Source: Euptelea pleiosperma (taxonomy: Eukaryota > Streptophyta > Magnoliopsida > Ranunculales > Eupteleaceae). From it: 64,000 bases of DNA. Shown in pieces: positions 46,050 to 58,127 of this stretch (position 1 is the first letter of the stretch; each line of letters opens with the position of its first letter). The position numbers were made by a program, and so were the translations under genes. The stretch spans positions 32,134,674-32,198,673 of the forward strand of contig CM068546.1 of assembly GCA_035048495.1 (NCBI GenBank), read 5' to 3'. The notes under the pieces are model-generated. The model made no database searches. It saw nothing but the letters and a program-made list of their open reading frames with translations, and was not told the DNA's origin.

Positions 46050-49000
46050 ATGATGAGGAAGGGTAAGGGAAATGGTGGTAAGAGTAATGGGTTGTTGCCC
46101 AATTCCCTCAGGATCATCTCTTCTTGTCTTAAGTCGGTATCCACGAATGCCAGCACCGTCGCTTCTACTGTCCGCTTGGCTGGGGCGTCCGTAGCCGCTT
46201 CGATTTCTGTTCCTGCCGAGGATCAGAAAGACCAGGTTCCTTTTTATTTTTTTTAATATTCTTAAGTTCCCATTTGGGTTCTAAATTTCTAATATTTTTT
46301 TTTATTTGCTGTTGTTATCTTTGTTTTCTGTTTTCAGTTTTCTGATTTGATTGAGATGATGTAAAGAAAAAAAATTAGTTGATTATCATCTGTTGATTTT
46401 GTTCAAGTTATCTTTTTTTTTTTTTTTTTTTAATTTTGGTTTTTGAAAATTTGTTTTTATGGGGGTTCCCTCTTTAACTTGTTTTTTCTTAGGAGTTATT
46501 TTTTAGAATCAGTTTCTTGTTGGTGATGTTGGTACGTGTTTGATTCATGTGAGAGCAAAGAAGTGAAGTACCCACCTCATTAGGTACCTAAAAGAGAAAA
46601 AGAAAACCACTAGTTAGCTTTTGTTTATATTTCCTTTTTGCTTTTTTTTTGGTCTCTCTTGATTAAATGAGACTATGTTACAAGAAGATAATCCATGTAA
46701 TTAGTAACGTATCGTATCTATCCAATTCAACTTTAATATTTCTATGTGTCTTTTGAGAGATTGATTGAATGTGTGAATTGGAAAGTTAGATCTCAGAGAA
46801 ACATATGGGTTATCAGATGGGTATCTGTGTGTCAATATTTCTTTGGTTAGAGTACACTTTTGCTTTAATACCCCTGGAACTTTTGCGATTAGAAGATTGT
46901 AGCAAGTAAACTTATTGAATTTGCTTGTTTCAATGGTATAATGTGTGGACCCTGACCCCAATGATTTACATAACGGGTCTAGGAGTGCTTGCAAATCTTT
47001 TCCCAAGATGTCACAGATTTTGTCAATGCTGAAGAGGGCATCTCATTAAATATTGGTTGGTGTGTAGAAGATTGTTTGACCACATTTTTTTTATAGATAA
47101 AGAGTTTAATAAGAAGGCAGAAGCCTAGAGGATACAACCATTTGCCTAAGAGGCGAGATGACCTACAAAGGACTAAAACAAATTACACATAGAACAAGGA
47201 AAACAAAAAATAGCCTATCGACCTAATTCTCTTGAAGACATGAGATTCCATCAAAAAATGAATGCTTCAAAAACGAGTCATCTACACTCTATAAACACTA
47301 TATACCACTTGTATATCAGGCCCTTAATGTTGAGGATGATATGAGCCACCTCGTATTTCTTGCCTTCGAAGACTACGATTTCTCTCATTCCAAAGGCTTC
47401 AACAAATCGCAAATGAGAGAATCCACCATAGCACTAGAACTCTGGAGGAGAAAGGTCCAAAATAGAGCTCGGCATTACCCAATACATCTTGATGTCCGAG
47501 AAAAATGAATCCAAACTTCATTAGCCACATACAATGAAGAAGAAGATGACTTGTTTTTATAAATAGAGTAGAAGTCTACTATGATCATCCTTTTGCATTT
47601 CAGATGACCCACTGTCAAAATCTTGTCCAAAGAAGCAATCCAAACAAGAAGGCAATCTTTAAAGGGGTTTTGGATCCCAACACAAAGGGAGCAGGATAAA
47701 TGGTACTGGTAGACTTATCTTAAGGCCTTGTAAAAAGAACACACTGAAAAGAGGCCATATCTTGACCAAATCCACGAACGCTTATCCTAATCCAAGGGTC
47801 AAAGATAAGAACATACATTCGACAGAAATTGAGTTTTAATGCACATTTGCTTATCTTAATGATATTGAAGAGAAGTTGATGCAGGACTATGATAATTAGC
47901 CTAAATGATGTACGAAGATTAGAGAAAAATTACGACGGATAATAAAAAGTATAAAATAAATATATCAACTTACCACAAATATTTAAAATCGTTAGCAAAT
48001 AATTAAATGAATTATTCTAAGGCTAAGAATCACAATCAAGAAGTGAAAACCCTCAATTATCGATTGAAGAGCCCAATGGAAGTAAGCACTTCCACTAGCC
48101 TCGGGTTCAACCAACCCTTGTAGGTTTACTTAATTCATTTTCCAAGCTTCAACAATTAAAATTAGGTTTAGGAATATTTCTGGAGGTTTCTGGGTTTCGG
48201 GTAAGTATCCTCTTTTTTGATCGGATTCAGTTAAAAAGGAGAACATTTGCATTTTGAGGTATGAAAGGGAGGGAATGGATTCTGGGGGATGCCACACACT
48301 GCAGGAGAGCCCTATAGAGGGTGTCGTGAGGTGTTGGGGATGCAGGGGTGTATAGACGTATTTTAGGGTTTTGGCTGTCAGTAGGGAGAACAACCCCCAA
48401 GTGGTGTCGTAGACACCGGAGGTGCCAAAAAGTGGTGCTGCAAGGTACTATGATGCTAGGAGAAGGGTTACGCTAGGTGTGGGATGAGTTGGGGTAGGTC
48501 GGGGCCCAAAACCCAAAGTTAGGGTTAGGGTTTTTAGGACATATGGTTAGGGTTTTTGGCCCTACAAATAAAACTATGGAGGAAATAGCAAGAGAAAAAG
48601 AAGAGAGAGAGAGATACATTTGTCTTCGCACCAAAAGAGGATGGCTCTGTACCACGAGAGATTTCTCAAAGGAGATTTTTAGTTTCATTTATCATTATGA
48701 GCAAAGTACATAATAGTTTGTTTAAATACGAACTCAAATACCCAATCTAATCTTAGCCACCTAGTAAAATCCAACGGCTATAAAAAATACAACTTAAACT
48801 AAGCGAAATTACAACGAGTCTCACAAGTTTGGGCTATTTGCTTAAACACCCAAAACACTAAAAATATAAAAGCTAAGCCTAGAAAGCAATAAAAACTATC
48901 AAATAACTCCATAATGCTGTCCACATGCATCTTTTCATGTGGAGCCTAGAGGTGCATGCATGTGGGGTCTTTTGCTCCCATGATCATGGAGAACTCAAAC

Positions 49001-52000
49001 TGGGGCCCACATAGTCATCAAAGTATAAAGATAAGGGAATGGATCAAGTCCTCTTCTGGTACGTATTGATGTCTTCATCAACTCTCCCAGTTTGAGAAGA
49101 TTTTCCTACTGGCGAAATAAAACTGCGATGCCGCTCCAATATGTCGGGGTCGAACTGCTACAAATCCTGCTCTTTAATCTATCTGCTGTCTGACGCCGAT
49201 TGGTTATTCCACTTGACAAAGTACTTTTGAAAACTTCCTTGCCTTGTGGAAACTACTTGCTTGTCCAAGATGTCTTCAATCTCTTCCGTTCTCTGAGGTA
49301 TAGGCAGTGGGGCTGATCGGGAGAATAAACTGGGTAAGGTGAAGGGCTATCGGTTGAAGCTGTTGAGTCTAGGGCAGGAACAAGATACTCCACATTAAAT
49401 GTCGAGCTGATGCCCATATCTGGTGGCAAATCCAAAACGTACGCATTGGAACCTACTTGTTTTCAATACCTTGAAGGGTCTTGCATTGTGAGCTTGTAAT
49501 TTCTTCACTACTCTAGACTGGAATCGCTTGGGCCTCATCCGAACCATAATATAGTCACCTGTTATAAATTTCTTATAATTGCGGTGTGAGTCAACAGATA
49601 TTTTATATTTTTTATTATTAGTAGTAATTCACTTCAAGATCTTAGCATGTAAATCATGAATGTGTCGTGCAAATGTATCGACATACACAGGAATGAGATC
49701 TATAGGCTTCTTAGGTTTATAATTGATGACAACTTCGAATGGACTCATGCCAGTTCTATTGGTCGAACTATTGTATGGAAACTCGGCTACAGACAATATA
49801 AAACCCCGCGACTTGACATGATCTCTCACAAGACACCTCAAGATTACGTAAGCTCTGATTTGTCTCCTTTGTTTGACCATCCGTCTTGGGATGGTAAGTA
49901 GACGAAAACGAGGCCTAGTGCCCATCATATGCCACAATGTCTTCCAAAAATAATTCATAAACTTCACATGATCAAACACTATGGTTTTTTGCAACCCATA
50001 AAGACAGACTACTTCTTCAAAGAAAATCTTAGGTACTCTAGAGGCATTTGACGTTTTGTAACAAGGGAGGAAGTGGGCCATTTTAGGAAAACGGTCCACA
50101 ACAAAAAAAAGGAACCATGTTGCCTAATAGTCTTCGAGAACCCAAACACGAAATCCATCCTAATGTCTTGCCATGGAGAGTGGGGCTATGGCAATGGGGT
50201 ATACAATCATGTGTTTTGCTTTCAATGCTTTGCCAGTTGCAATATCCAGCATTGCCCTATAATTTTGGCGATGTATTGATTGAGACTCGGCCAATAAAAT
50301 CGTCCCTTAATGAGGGCAATGGTTTTATCTTGACCAAAGTGGCCGGTTACTCCTCCAGCATGAAGCTCCCAAATAAGAGTCTTGCAGGGACGTGTGGGGA
50401 ATGCATAATCTATTGCCCCTGAATATGAATACATTTTGCAGGACAAACCCTTTGTCACTCCTCAATCGATCTCTCAGAAGAGAAGCATATAACTCCCCAA
50501 AATTTGGGTAGGTAGGATAATCATCGTTTAACTGCTCAAACCCAGTCACTTCTACACTCAATAAACTGCAATCCTACGACTCAAAGCATCGGATGGTTTG
50601 TTCTAGACTCCAGCTTTATGATGCACGAAAGTATACTCTTGAAGAAATTGCACCCACTTCGCGTGTCTTGGGTTTAACTTCCTTCGAGAGTTGAGATACC
50701 TAAGTGCCTCATGGTCAGAGAACATGACGAATTCTAGGAACAATAGGTAACGTCTCCAATGCCTTAAAGCTTGGACTAACGCATGAAACTCCTTGTCATA
50801 CGTAGAGTATTTTTCTTGGCATCATTTAATTTCTCATTGAAGTATGCAATGGGATGCCCTTCATAACTCTGAACTCCACTTATATCAACTCCAAACGCAT
50901 TACAAACGACCTCAAAGACTTTAGAAAAGTCCGGTAGGCGCATAACTGGGGCTTCAACCATTCTGGACTTGATTGCCTCAAATGCCTCCGCAACAGAGTG
51001 GGTCCATTTAAATTCCCTTTTCGTAATACAATCGATTATAGGAGCCATGATGGAACTAAACCCACGAATGAACCGTCGTAGAATGTAGCTAATTGTTATC
51101 ATATACGTAGAAATACGTATTTTATATGTATCGGGGGGGTAGTTCTGTAAATACCCCTTGAGGGGTATATTTGTCTTTTGTATTTGGGACTTACATAAAT
51201 AAGATTTATGGAGTCATTGTGACCTAAGCACAATTGACATCCTTTCTTCTCTCTCTTCTTTCTCTCTTCCACAAACCTAACTCTAACCCTAATTCTCCAA
51301 TTCTACTCTTCAATTCAACTTGGTATCAGAGCAATCTGCCGTCGAGGCTCGCCGGAGTGTTTTTGGATACAAACCAGAGGCAACCTGACGCCTGCTGACG
51401 TCATCAGACCGCAGGCTGACGTCATCAGCTCTATGAACCCGAAAATCGAGGTTTGCTGAAACCTTCACCAATTGATAGATCTCCTTTTTTCCTGTTTTTT
51501 GGGTATTTTTTGGATCCATTTGAGGTGTTTTTTGGCCATTATTCACAAAATTTTCGCACAAACCAGTTTGCGAACCAGCTCATTTTTCGACCATTATATG
51601 AAGTTTTTCGAGGGGTTTCTTGCTTCGTTCTAGTCCTCCCCAACCTAACCGACATGTGGATACCTTTCTTCAAAGGATCCATCGAGATTTGAGACTTGTG
51701 GGAAGTTTTCTTCCCCAAGTAGTTACCGCCGGTGGCTATATTGCTCCCTATGTCCATCGGTTTGATAAAAAATCCCATCCACTCGACTCTAAACACCTTC
51801 CTTCAGGGTTCTTCTGGTTTTAGGATGTTTGTTTGCACATCTATACCTATTTCCTCCTTCATCGGGCTACTTATGCTCCATTTTGAGGTTCGTATGGGTA
51901 TGTGTTGAGTCTCATTCTCCATCCAGCTCCTTTCTTTGGTCTCTTGAGAAATTCTTGGGTCCTACATACCCTGTGTAGATGCTCCTACAATCTCTGGTCT

Positions 52001-55000
52001 GGTTCTTTTGCCTTATTCTGATCCTGGGGTGATTTTTTTGTGACTTTCCTCTTTGCCCTATAGTTGTTCTTGGCCCTATTTCTTCATGGCAGATCCACCG
52101 CCTCCCGTGGTTCTACTCCTCCTTGCCTTCTCCTTCAGGGTCAGATGTGAGCACTGATGTTCCCTCCACTGGTATTGGAGGCCCTATGGTGCATCACTTG
52201 GCCTATGAGAACCCTAGCTTACAGATCACATCAGTAAAGCTAGACGGCAAGAATTATTTGCGTTGGGCACAGGCAGCACGGTTGTTTATTGGAGGCCGTG
52301 GGAAGTTGGGTCACACTACGGGAGATACAGTTGAGCCTCCCAAGACCGATCCATCTTATCGACAGTGGCAGACAGATGATCTTACTGTCATGTCATGGCT
52401 CCTCAACTCTATGGAGCCTGATATCAGTGAGAGTTTCTTATTTATGCGCACAGCGCAAGAGGTCTGGGAGATCACTGAGAAGACTTACTCACAGCAGCAA
52501 AACACAGGATGGGCATTTCAGCTGCGACAGACTATCTCCCACTTTCGGCAGGGGGAGAAGTCTCTCTCCCAGTACTACACTGCTCTTCGTACCTTGTGGC
52601 AGGAGCTTGATCATTACTACTCTTATCAGCCTCTCGACCCATCAGAGGTTGCGCCCTTTCGTCGATATATAGAGAAGGGCCGGATCTTTGATTTCCTTGC
52701 TGGGCTCAATCCGTCTTATGAGCTTGCCCGGGTTCAGATTTTGAGTAGTAGGATGGATCTTCCCTCTCTCAGTGAGGTGTATGCCTATCTTCAGAGTGAG
52801 GAGAGTAGGAGGATCTCTCTTCAGAGTGAGCATCCCCTTCTAGAGCGATCAGCGCTAGCAGCGTCTCCTGCTTATCAGCCTCAGCAGTTACAGCAGCCTT
52901 CGAGGGGTATATCTCATCAGCCTACCTCAGCTCCATCTTATGTTCCTACTGGATCTTCTCCTGGGAAGTCTCTGCCTAGAGAGAGGCCCAAGTGTGATTT
53001 CTGCGGCAAGTTAGGGCATGTGCGTGCCAAGTGTTGGAAGCTACATGGGCGTCCTAGCCAGCTAGCCTCCTCCAGTGCTCATACAGTCAGTGTGGATTCT
53101 TCTGCTCCTTTTCCAGGACAGGCCCTAGCGAGCCCTCTTCCTTCAGCTCCTCCTAGTGGTTTTTCAGCTACCGAGTATGCAGGCCTTCGACGCCTCCTTC
53201 AGCAGCTTGATGGTCCATCTGCCACATCATCCACCTCCTTTGCACAGTCAGGTAACACTAGACTTGCTCATCATGTGTCCCTCCCATCATCCAGCCCCAC
53301 TTGGATTATTGATTCAGGGGCTTCGGAACACATGACGGGCTTGTCTTCTTTATTTTCTACTTATTCCATATGTTCTGGCCGTGATAAGGTGAAGACAGCT
53401 GATGGCACCTTATCTTCTGTGTCTGGGAAAGGGAATATCCTTCCCTCTCCCCAATTGCTTCTTTCATCAGTTTTGCATGTTCCCAGATTTACTTCTAACC
53501 TACTTTCTGTTAGTGCTTTGACTAAATCCCTAAACTGTAGTGTCACTTTTTCTCCTACTTCTTGTGTCTTTCAGGACCTAGAGACGAGGAGGACGATTGG
53601 CACTGGACATGAAGCTCATGGCCTCTACCTTCTGGATGGACGCCTTCCTGAGCCCACAGCACTACAGTCGTCTGCTAGTAGTAGTAGTAGGATAGATGTT
53701 GTTTTGAGCTGGCATGCCCGTCTGGGGCATGTCTCTTTTCACTTATGGCATGCCCGTCTGGGGCAGTGTGCACCCCATTTGTGAAGACTGATGAACAGGT
53801 TGCAGATGTCTTCACGAAGGGAGTTCCCAGTTAGCAACTCCATAAGTGCTTGTGCAAGTTGGGCATGAGAGATATTTATGCACCAACTTGAGGGGGAGTG
53901 TTATCATATACGTAGAAATACGTATTTTATATGTATCGGGGGGTAGTTCTGTAAATACCCCTTGAGGGGTATATTTGTCTTTTGTATTTGGGACTTACAT
54001 AAATAAGATTTATGGAGTCATTGTGACCTAAGCACAATTGACATCCTTTCTTCTCTCTCTTCTTTCTCTCTTCCACAAACCTAACTCTAACCCTAATTCT
54101 CCAATTCTACTCTTCAATTCAACTCTAATCTGTGGAAGCTACGGACATCATGAATGCTCTTCGGTTCGGGCCAACTCACAATACCTTTGAACTTTTGGGG
54201 GTATGAGAAGATAACCTGATGAGATATAAATGTGCACTTCTTAAGATTCACAAACAGGTTTTCTTTCCTCAGGACCTGACAAACCTGTCTCAAGTGATCA
54301 AAATGTTGTTCCTTGGAGGTACTATAAATCAGAATATCATCGAAATAGACAACTAGGAATATCATCGGACATTGGTCAATTCAAAGGGCATGACTAACCA
54401 CTCATATAGACCATCCTTAGTCTTGAAGGTGGCCTTCCATTCATCTCTAGGACGGATGCGAATTTGATAGTAGCCACTCTAAAGATCTATCTTTGAGAAG
54501 ATTGTGGCATCGGCCATCATGTCCAACATGCCATCAAGCCTCAGTATAGGAAACTAGTATTTCACCGTGATTTTATTGGTAGCTCTACTATCTATGCACA
54601 TTCTCTCAGATCTGTCTTTCTTGGGAGTGAGAAGTGTAGGCAGGACACAAGGGCTCATGCTCTCTCAAACGAACCCCTTTCGAAGAAGCTCATCAACTTG
54701 CTTCTTCGACTCAACATGCTCTATGGGATTCATTCGGTAGTGGGGGAGATTGGGTAGAGTTCTCTTCTTCTCCACTCTATTCTTCTATTTTATTTTCTAT
54801 TTCAACCCTTACTTTACACCCACAAACCCTTTTGCTCCACTCAACCCTTCAAAACCCGAAACCCATTTTCCCATTGCCTTCCTACAACAGTTCCAATCTA
54901 GCCCTAAAAAAGATCCTAAGTAGCTTCGGCTGAACCGTAGAATAGTCCCTAAAAACTCTCTTGAACTTCCCCTCAGATTAGTCTATTGAAACCCTATTCT

Positions 55001-58000
55001 ATGCCCTTTAAACCCAATTCTTTGAACCTACGCAACCCAAACATACTTGTTGCCAAGAAAATTTGACCAACTCTTAATCAGGTTTGGTTTTCCTTATTCT
55101 TATATGTCTACAGAGTCAAAAACCTAACTCTGACCCTAGTCGTAACCTTGTTCTTCCATCCTAGATCCATCCCAAGGCCAAATCTTAATCCTTGTTTAAT
55201 TAATTAAGGAAATAAGAAAAGGGAAACCCTGCTGGCCATTGTTGTGCTACATTAAAATTTGGCACTAGAACTTCCACTTTGCTCTTCTCCTGCATCACGT
55301 ACACTCCCCATTCTAGCTTACATGAAATCTCAAATCGTTAGTCCATGTTGGTTTAAACATACTTAACTACAAATATTAACTTCCAGTGGATAAACTAATA
55401 TGACATGGTATAATATCAATTAAAAACACAGATAACTATTCGTTTGTATTCTCATGTAAAATAGGTCTTTGTATTTTACTTCCAATCACTTTAAGATGGG
55501 CCGGTATAGCTGTCTTTAAAATTTCGTCTTGGCACTTTTTTCTCCCTTGGGGATTTGTTTTGTTTGTTCTTCAATCCTTTATAGTCAAGGCGCGTGCCTC
55601 AGGCGCAAGGAGCACTTAAAGCGCCTTAGAAGGGTCAAGGCGAGGCGCGTTTAGTAAGGCGCGCGCCTCACTAAAATAAATATTTTTTTTTGTAAAAATT
55701 CTGTACTTTGGCCTATTATATTAAGCATCGGTATGATAGGAGAGATGCCATTGAACCTATCTTCTTGAAAGACATTGATGAAAGCAATGAATGGCTATTT
55801 GGGGAGATGGAAACAGAAGGTGGAGAAGCAAAAGATGAGTTGGTGTTTGAGGATCATAGCTTGACATGAAATGTTGCTGCGAGACCAGCTAGAGTTTGTG
55901 AATCAACATCAAATACTAGATCACAATCAAGGTCAAGAGTAAGGGCAAGGGCTTCAATAAAGAAGCCAGAAGAGGCCAATTCGGAGGAGACAGAAGAAGA
56001 AGAATATATTGAGGAGGCGAACACATCCGATGATGATGGGGTGAAGCTAATGATGATATTTTAGATGATGACAATGTTAACTAGAACTAATTATGGGCTA
56101 TTTGAGATCTTGAATATTTGCCATCTTTTATGTTTTATGGCTTTTTGATTACTTGTTTTGTATTTAGATAATGACAATGTTAACTAGAACTGCTTTTGGG
56201 TTACTTGAGATTTTTTACATTTGTTATCTTTTTATGTTTTATGGCCCAATGATTGCCTATTTTGTTATTTTATGATGTTATTTTTCTTAATTTTTTTAAT
56301 AATTTTTATATTTATTATAATTTTTAATATTGCGCCTCGCCTCAATCAGGCGCATGCCTCGCCTTGCGCCTTAGGCGCTAGAGGTCCTAGCGCCTTAACT
56401 ACCTTGCTTCAAACATTTTATTTCATAGTAAACTGGTGCTTTTAATGTCTTGGAGCTTTTTGAGTGATTTGAAGCATTTTGCGTGCATGAGTATTATATA
56501 CCGTCCTTTTGACTTTTGTATTGTTAAATATAAAACTCATTTGCTGTTAACTTGATGGCAGTTCTGTCATTATGTGCATTGATTGGCATTACAAGCTCTT
56601 GTTCAACATTGCTGACTGTAAAACCACTTTTGCTGTTGCAATCTAGAGTGTTGGATTCCAACTTATCTGCTTGATGTGTTTACACCTTGCAGTCTCAGTT
56701 ATCATCTATTGTGTCGGGTTTTCCAGCGTATATGTTCTAATCTGTTTCTGTCTATAGGTACTGTGGGCTGGTTTTGACAAGCTAGAGCTTGTTTCATCTG
56801 CCTTCAAACATGTTCTCTTGCTTGGTTACTCCAACGGCTTCCAAGTCCTCGATGTTGACGATGCCTCTAATGTCAGTGAATTGGTTTCAAAGCGTGATAG
56901 TCCAGTTACATTCCTACAGATGCAGCCCATTCCTGTGAAGTCAGGGGGTCATGAAGGATTTAGAGCATCACATCCTTTACTATTGGTTGTAGCAGGGGAT
57001 GAAACCAACAGCTCCAGTCTGGTTCAAGGTGGGGACCATTTGAGTGGGATGGTAAGAGATGGTAATGTTGAGCCTCAACCAGGAAGCTGTGTCTCCTCTC
57101 CTACTGCTGTTCGGTTTTACTCGCTAAGGTCTCACACTTATGTGCATGTTCTGAGATTCCGGTCAGCTGTATATATGGTTAGATGCAGCCCTCGAATAGT
57201 AGCTGTGGGCCTTGCTGCACAAGTAAGCACTACCTTATGCCAGATAGATGATAGAGTAGGGTAATCTGTACTATGAGACTGAGTGCTGTCTACAAAGGAA
57301 TACATGGACACATGGAGCACAATCGCTGGGATTGGGACCCATCATTCAATTGGTCCTCCTTGGAGGCTGGACAAGGTTCAACCTGATTGAACGATCCAAC
57401 CGTCCAATTGATGGACATTTTCTAGTGTCTTTTGTATGTTCAAATTAATCGGATTGGATGCTTACAATCATCCAATTGTGTTGATTTTAACTTGAGATGT
57501 CTGGTATGGTCAAATGGTAGGTTCCGATCCCTATGCTTGTGGTCACCTGTCATGATATTGTACCTGTAGATGGAAGTGCCATCTATAATACTAAGATTAT
57601 GGATTTGTCCATTTAAATAAGCCTACTAATGGAGCTAGGCATTCCAGGATGACTGACTATTGTCTTATGTTTTGTCGCAGATATATTGCTTTGATGCCCT
57701 CACTCTTGAGACTAAATTCAGTGTTCTAACCTACCCAGTCCCTCAGGTAGGACAAGGAGTGGTTGGAGTTAACTTTGGTTACGGTCCAATGGCTGTGGGT
57801 CCCAGGTGGTTAGCTTATGCTTCCAACAATCCTCTATTGTCAAACATGGGCCGCCTAAGTCCACAGAACCTTACCCCTTCTCCAGGTGTTAGTCCATCAA
57901 CATCACCTGGCAGTGGGAGCTTGGTGGCTCGCTATGCAATGGAGTCTAGTAAACAGTTAGCTGCAGGGATAATCAATCTGGGGGACATGGGATACAAGAC

Positions 58001-58127
58001 TTTGTCTAAATACTGTCAAGAGCTTTTACCTGATGGTTCCAACTCTCCAGTATCATCAAATTCAAGCTGGAAAGTTGGTAGGCTTGGATCAGCAGCGCAT
58101 TCTACTGAAACAGATAATGCGGGGATG
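46050..58127 (+). CDS. ATG18: ATG18g/h-type autophagy protein, first three exons (partial)
   Basis: This is a plant PROPPIN-family WD-repeat protein of the large ATG18f/g/h class, which binds phosphoinositides and takes part in autophagosome formation. Exons: 46050-46235 (62 codons), 56758-57222 (155) and 57681-58127 (149), all GT-AG and phase 0. The gene continues past 64000; the BCAS3-like C-terminus is therefore outside. Class-typical text includes [60 protein letters not shown] and [16 protein letters not shown], then [20 protein letters not shown]. The 366 residues shown hold the first propeller blades; the lipid-binding FRRG-type motif is not in this part. Intron 1 is 10,522 bp and intron 3 is over 5.8 kb, both full of transposons. 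The exons themselves show no damage. Confidence 0.92.
46236..47079 (+). other. Start of ATG18 intron 1, no recognised element
   Basis: T-rich intronic DNA with a poly-T run (46413-46431). No exon or transposon signature seen. Confidence 0.5.
47080..47880 (-). mobile_element. LINE 3' end relic (zinc-binding RT domain), antisense
   Basis: A T-run at 47085-47092 (the A tail on the minus strand) is followed on that strand by the C-terminal zf-RVT part of a plant L1-type [24 protein letters not shown] near 47590-47650 and a W/E/R-rich tail. Several stops break it. The 3' end (TTTATA-GATAAAGAGTTTAAT) resembles those at 58180 and 59928, so the three appear to be one family. Confidence 0.65.
48400..49060 (-). 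mobile_element. Possible 3' LTR of the Gypsy relic
   Basis: It lies where the 3' LTR should be, downstream of the chromodomain-like tail. On the minus strand it has untranslated-LTR character: TA-rich stretches, GAGAAATCTC words, a CT-rich block and telobox-like AAACCCTAACCCTAA. No partner LTR was found, so ends and assignment are inferred only. A look-alike occurs at 63470-63690. Confidence 0.35.
49070..51093 (-). mobile_element. Ty3/Gypsy pol relic, part 1 (RNase H, integrase, chromodomain-like tail)
   Basis: On the minus strand, in order: the end of reverse transcriptase and RNase H start (51093-50776, with [15 protein letters not shown] and [16 protein letters not shown]), the integrase zinc-binding region (50458-50300, [22 protein letters not shown]), the integrase core (50099-49629, [12 protein letters not shown] through [11 protein letters not shown]) and a tail with [10 protein letters not shown] and a [21 protein letters not shown] chromodomain remnant to about 49070. 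Stops and frameshifts are frequent, including loss of conserved integrase residues around 49930. It is dead. The upstream part continues at 54125 after the Copia insertion. Confidence 0.82.
51094..51320 (+). repeat. 5' LTR of the Copia element
   Basis: Begins TGTTATCATATACG and ends TTCAATTCAACT. It contains a run of seven G near 51133; otherwise identical to the 3' LTR. Confidence 0.9.
52086..53784 (+). pseudogene. Copia gag-protease reading frame (truncated pol)
   Basis: An open frame of about 550 codons starts in the frame of 52123. It holds the UBN2-type gag domain ([17 protein letters not shown], then [14 protein letters not shown]), a CCHC zinc knuckle (C-x2-C-x4-H-x4-C at 52993-53034) and the aspartic protease centre [13 protein letters not shown] at about 53302. 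It then reaches the pre-integrase LSWHARLGH and terminates. The natural ATG (52086, MADPPPP) is in a different frame from the body, so a one-base shift between 52086 and 52123 has likely cut the start. Nothing of integrase core or reverse transcriptase is encoded. Confidence 0.8.
53710..53765 (+). repeat. 20-bp direct repeat beside the pol deletion
   Basis: TGGCATGCCCGTCTGGGGCA occurs at 53710-53729 and again at 53746-53765, offset by 36 bp. The second copy is followed immediately by RNase H end sequence (ATTTGTGAAGACTGATGAAC). This places the deletion breakpoint next to the repeat. Confidence 0.85.
53899..54124 (+). repeat. 3' LTR of the Copia element
   Basis: Same sequence as the 5' LTR except six instead of seven G in the G-run. 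Confidence 0.9.
54125..54765 (-). mobile_element. Ty3/Gypsy pol relic, part 2 (reverse transcriptase)
   Basis: On the minus strand this reads into the Copia insertion point: the primer-proximal reverse transcriptase (near 54720-54640, [33 protein letters not shown]), ATIFSKIDL near 54490, then the catalytic [11 protein letters not shown] (54350-54310) and [11 protein letters not shown]. It ends at [11 protein letters not shown]. Several in-frame stops are present. Removing the Copia and one CTAAT copy brings the two halves into continuity at the expected residue of the RT, apart from one missing base just beyond it. Confidence 0.82.
54766..55584 (+). other. Intron 1 interval without recognised element
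   Basis: C-rich then AT-rich DNA. It may be the upstream protease/gag part of the Gypsy, but I cannot read any domain in it. Confidence 0.35.
55585..56405 (+). mobile_element. hAT-type element with decayed transposase C-terminus
   Basis: The ends are built of GGCGC words (CAAGGCGCGTGCCTCAGGCGC on the left; GCGCCTTAACTACCTTGCTT on the right). The interior 55720-56080 reads in + frames as the acidic tail found after plant hAT dimerisation domains: [28 protein letters not shown], then a Ser/Arg stretch and EE-rich end. Stops break it. The left end and target duplication are not exact. Confidence 0.65.

Larger units (their letters stand above)
51094..54124 (+). mobile_element. Young non-autonomous Copia element with near-identical LTRs
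   Basis: LTRs 51094-51320 (227 bp) and 53899-54124 (226 bp) differ only by one G in a G-run. The target duplication CTAAT flanks them (51089-51093, 54125-54129). The primer site TGGTATCAGAGC directly follows the 5' LTR (51321-51332) and the polypurine tract CTTGAGGGGGAG precedes the 3' LTR. Internal DNA is only 2.6 kb: gag, protease and a sliver of pre-integrase, then a jump to the last codons of RNase H. Integrase core and reverse transcriptase are missing, so it must have been copied by enzymes of a relative. It lies sense in ATG18 intron 1 and interrupts the Gypsy reverse transcriptase. Confidence 0.93.

Noticed and set aside
48515..48560. Interstitial telomere repeat
   Set aside because: Only two or three TTAGGG-like words (GTTAGGGTTAGGG) occur, inside LTR-like DNA; this is telobox scale, not a telomere remnant.
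51310..51823. Small open frames on both strands after the Copia 5' LTR
   Set aside because: They lie in the untranslated leader between primer site and gag and show no domain.
56758..57222. ATG18 exon 2 as a separate gene or pseudogene because of the 10.5-kb gap
   Set aside because: Exon 1 and exon 2 are both phase 0 with consensus splice sites, and join in the middle of a conserved class-specific block.
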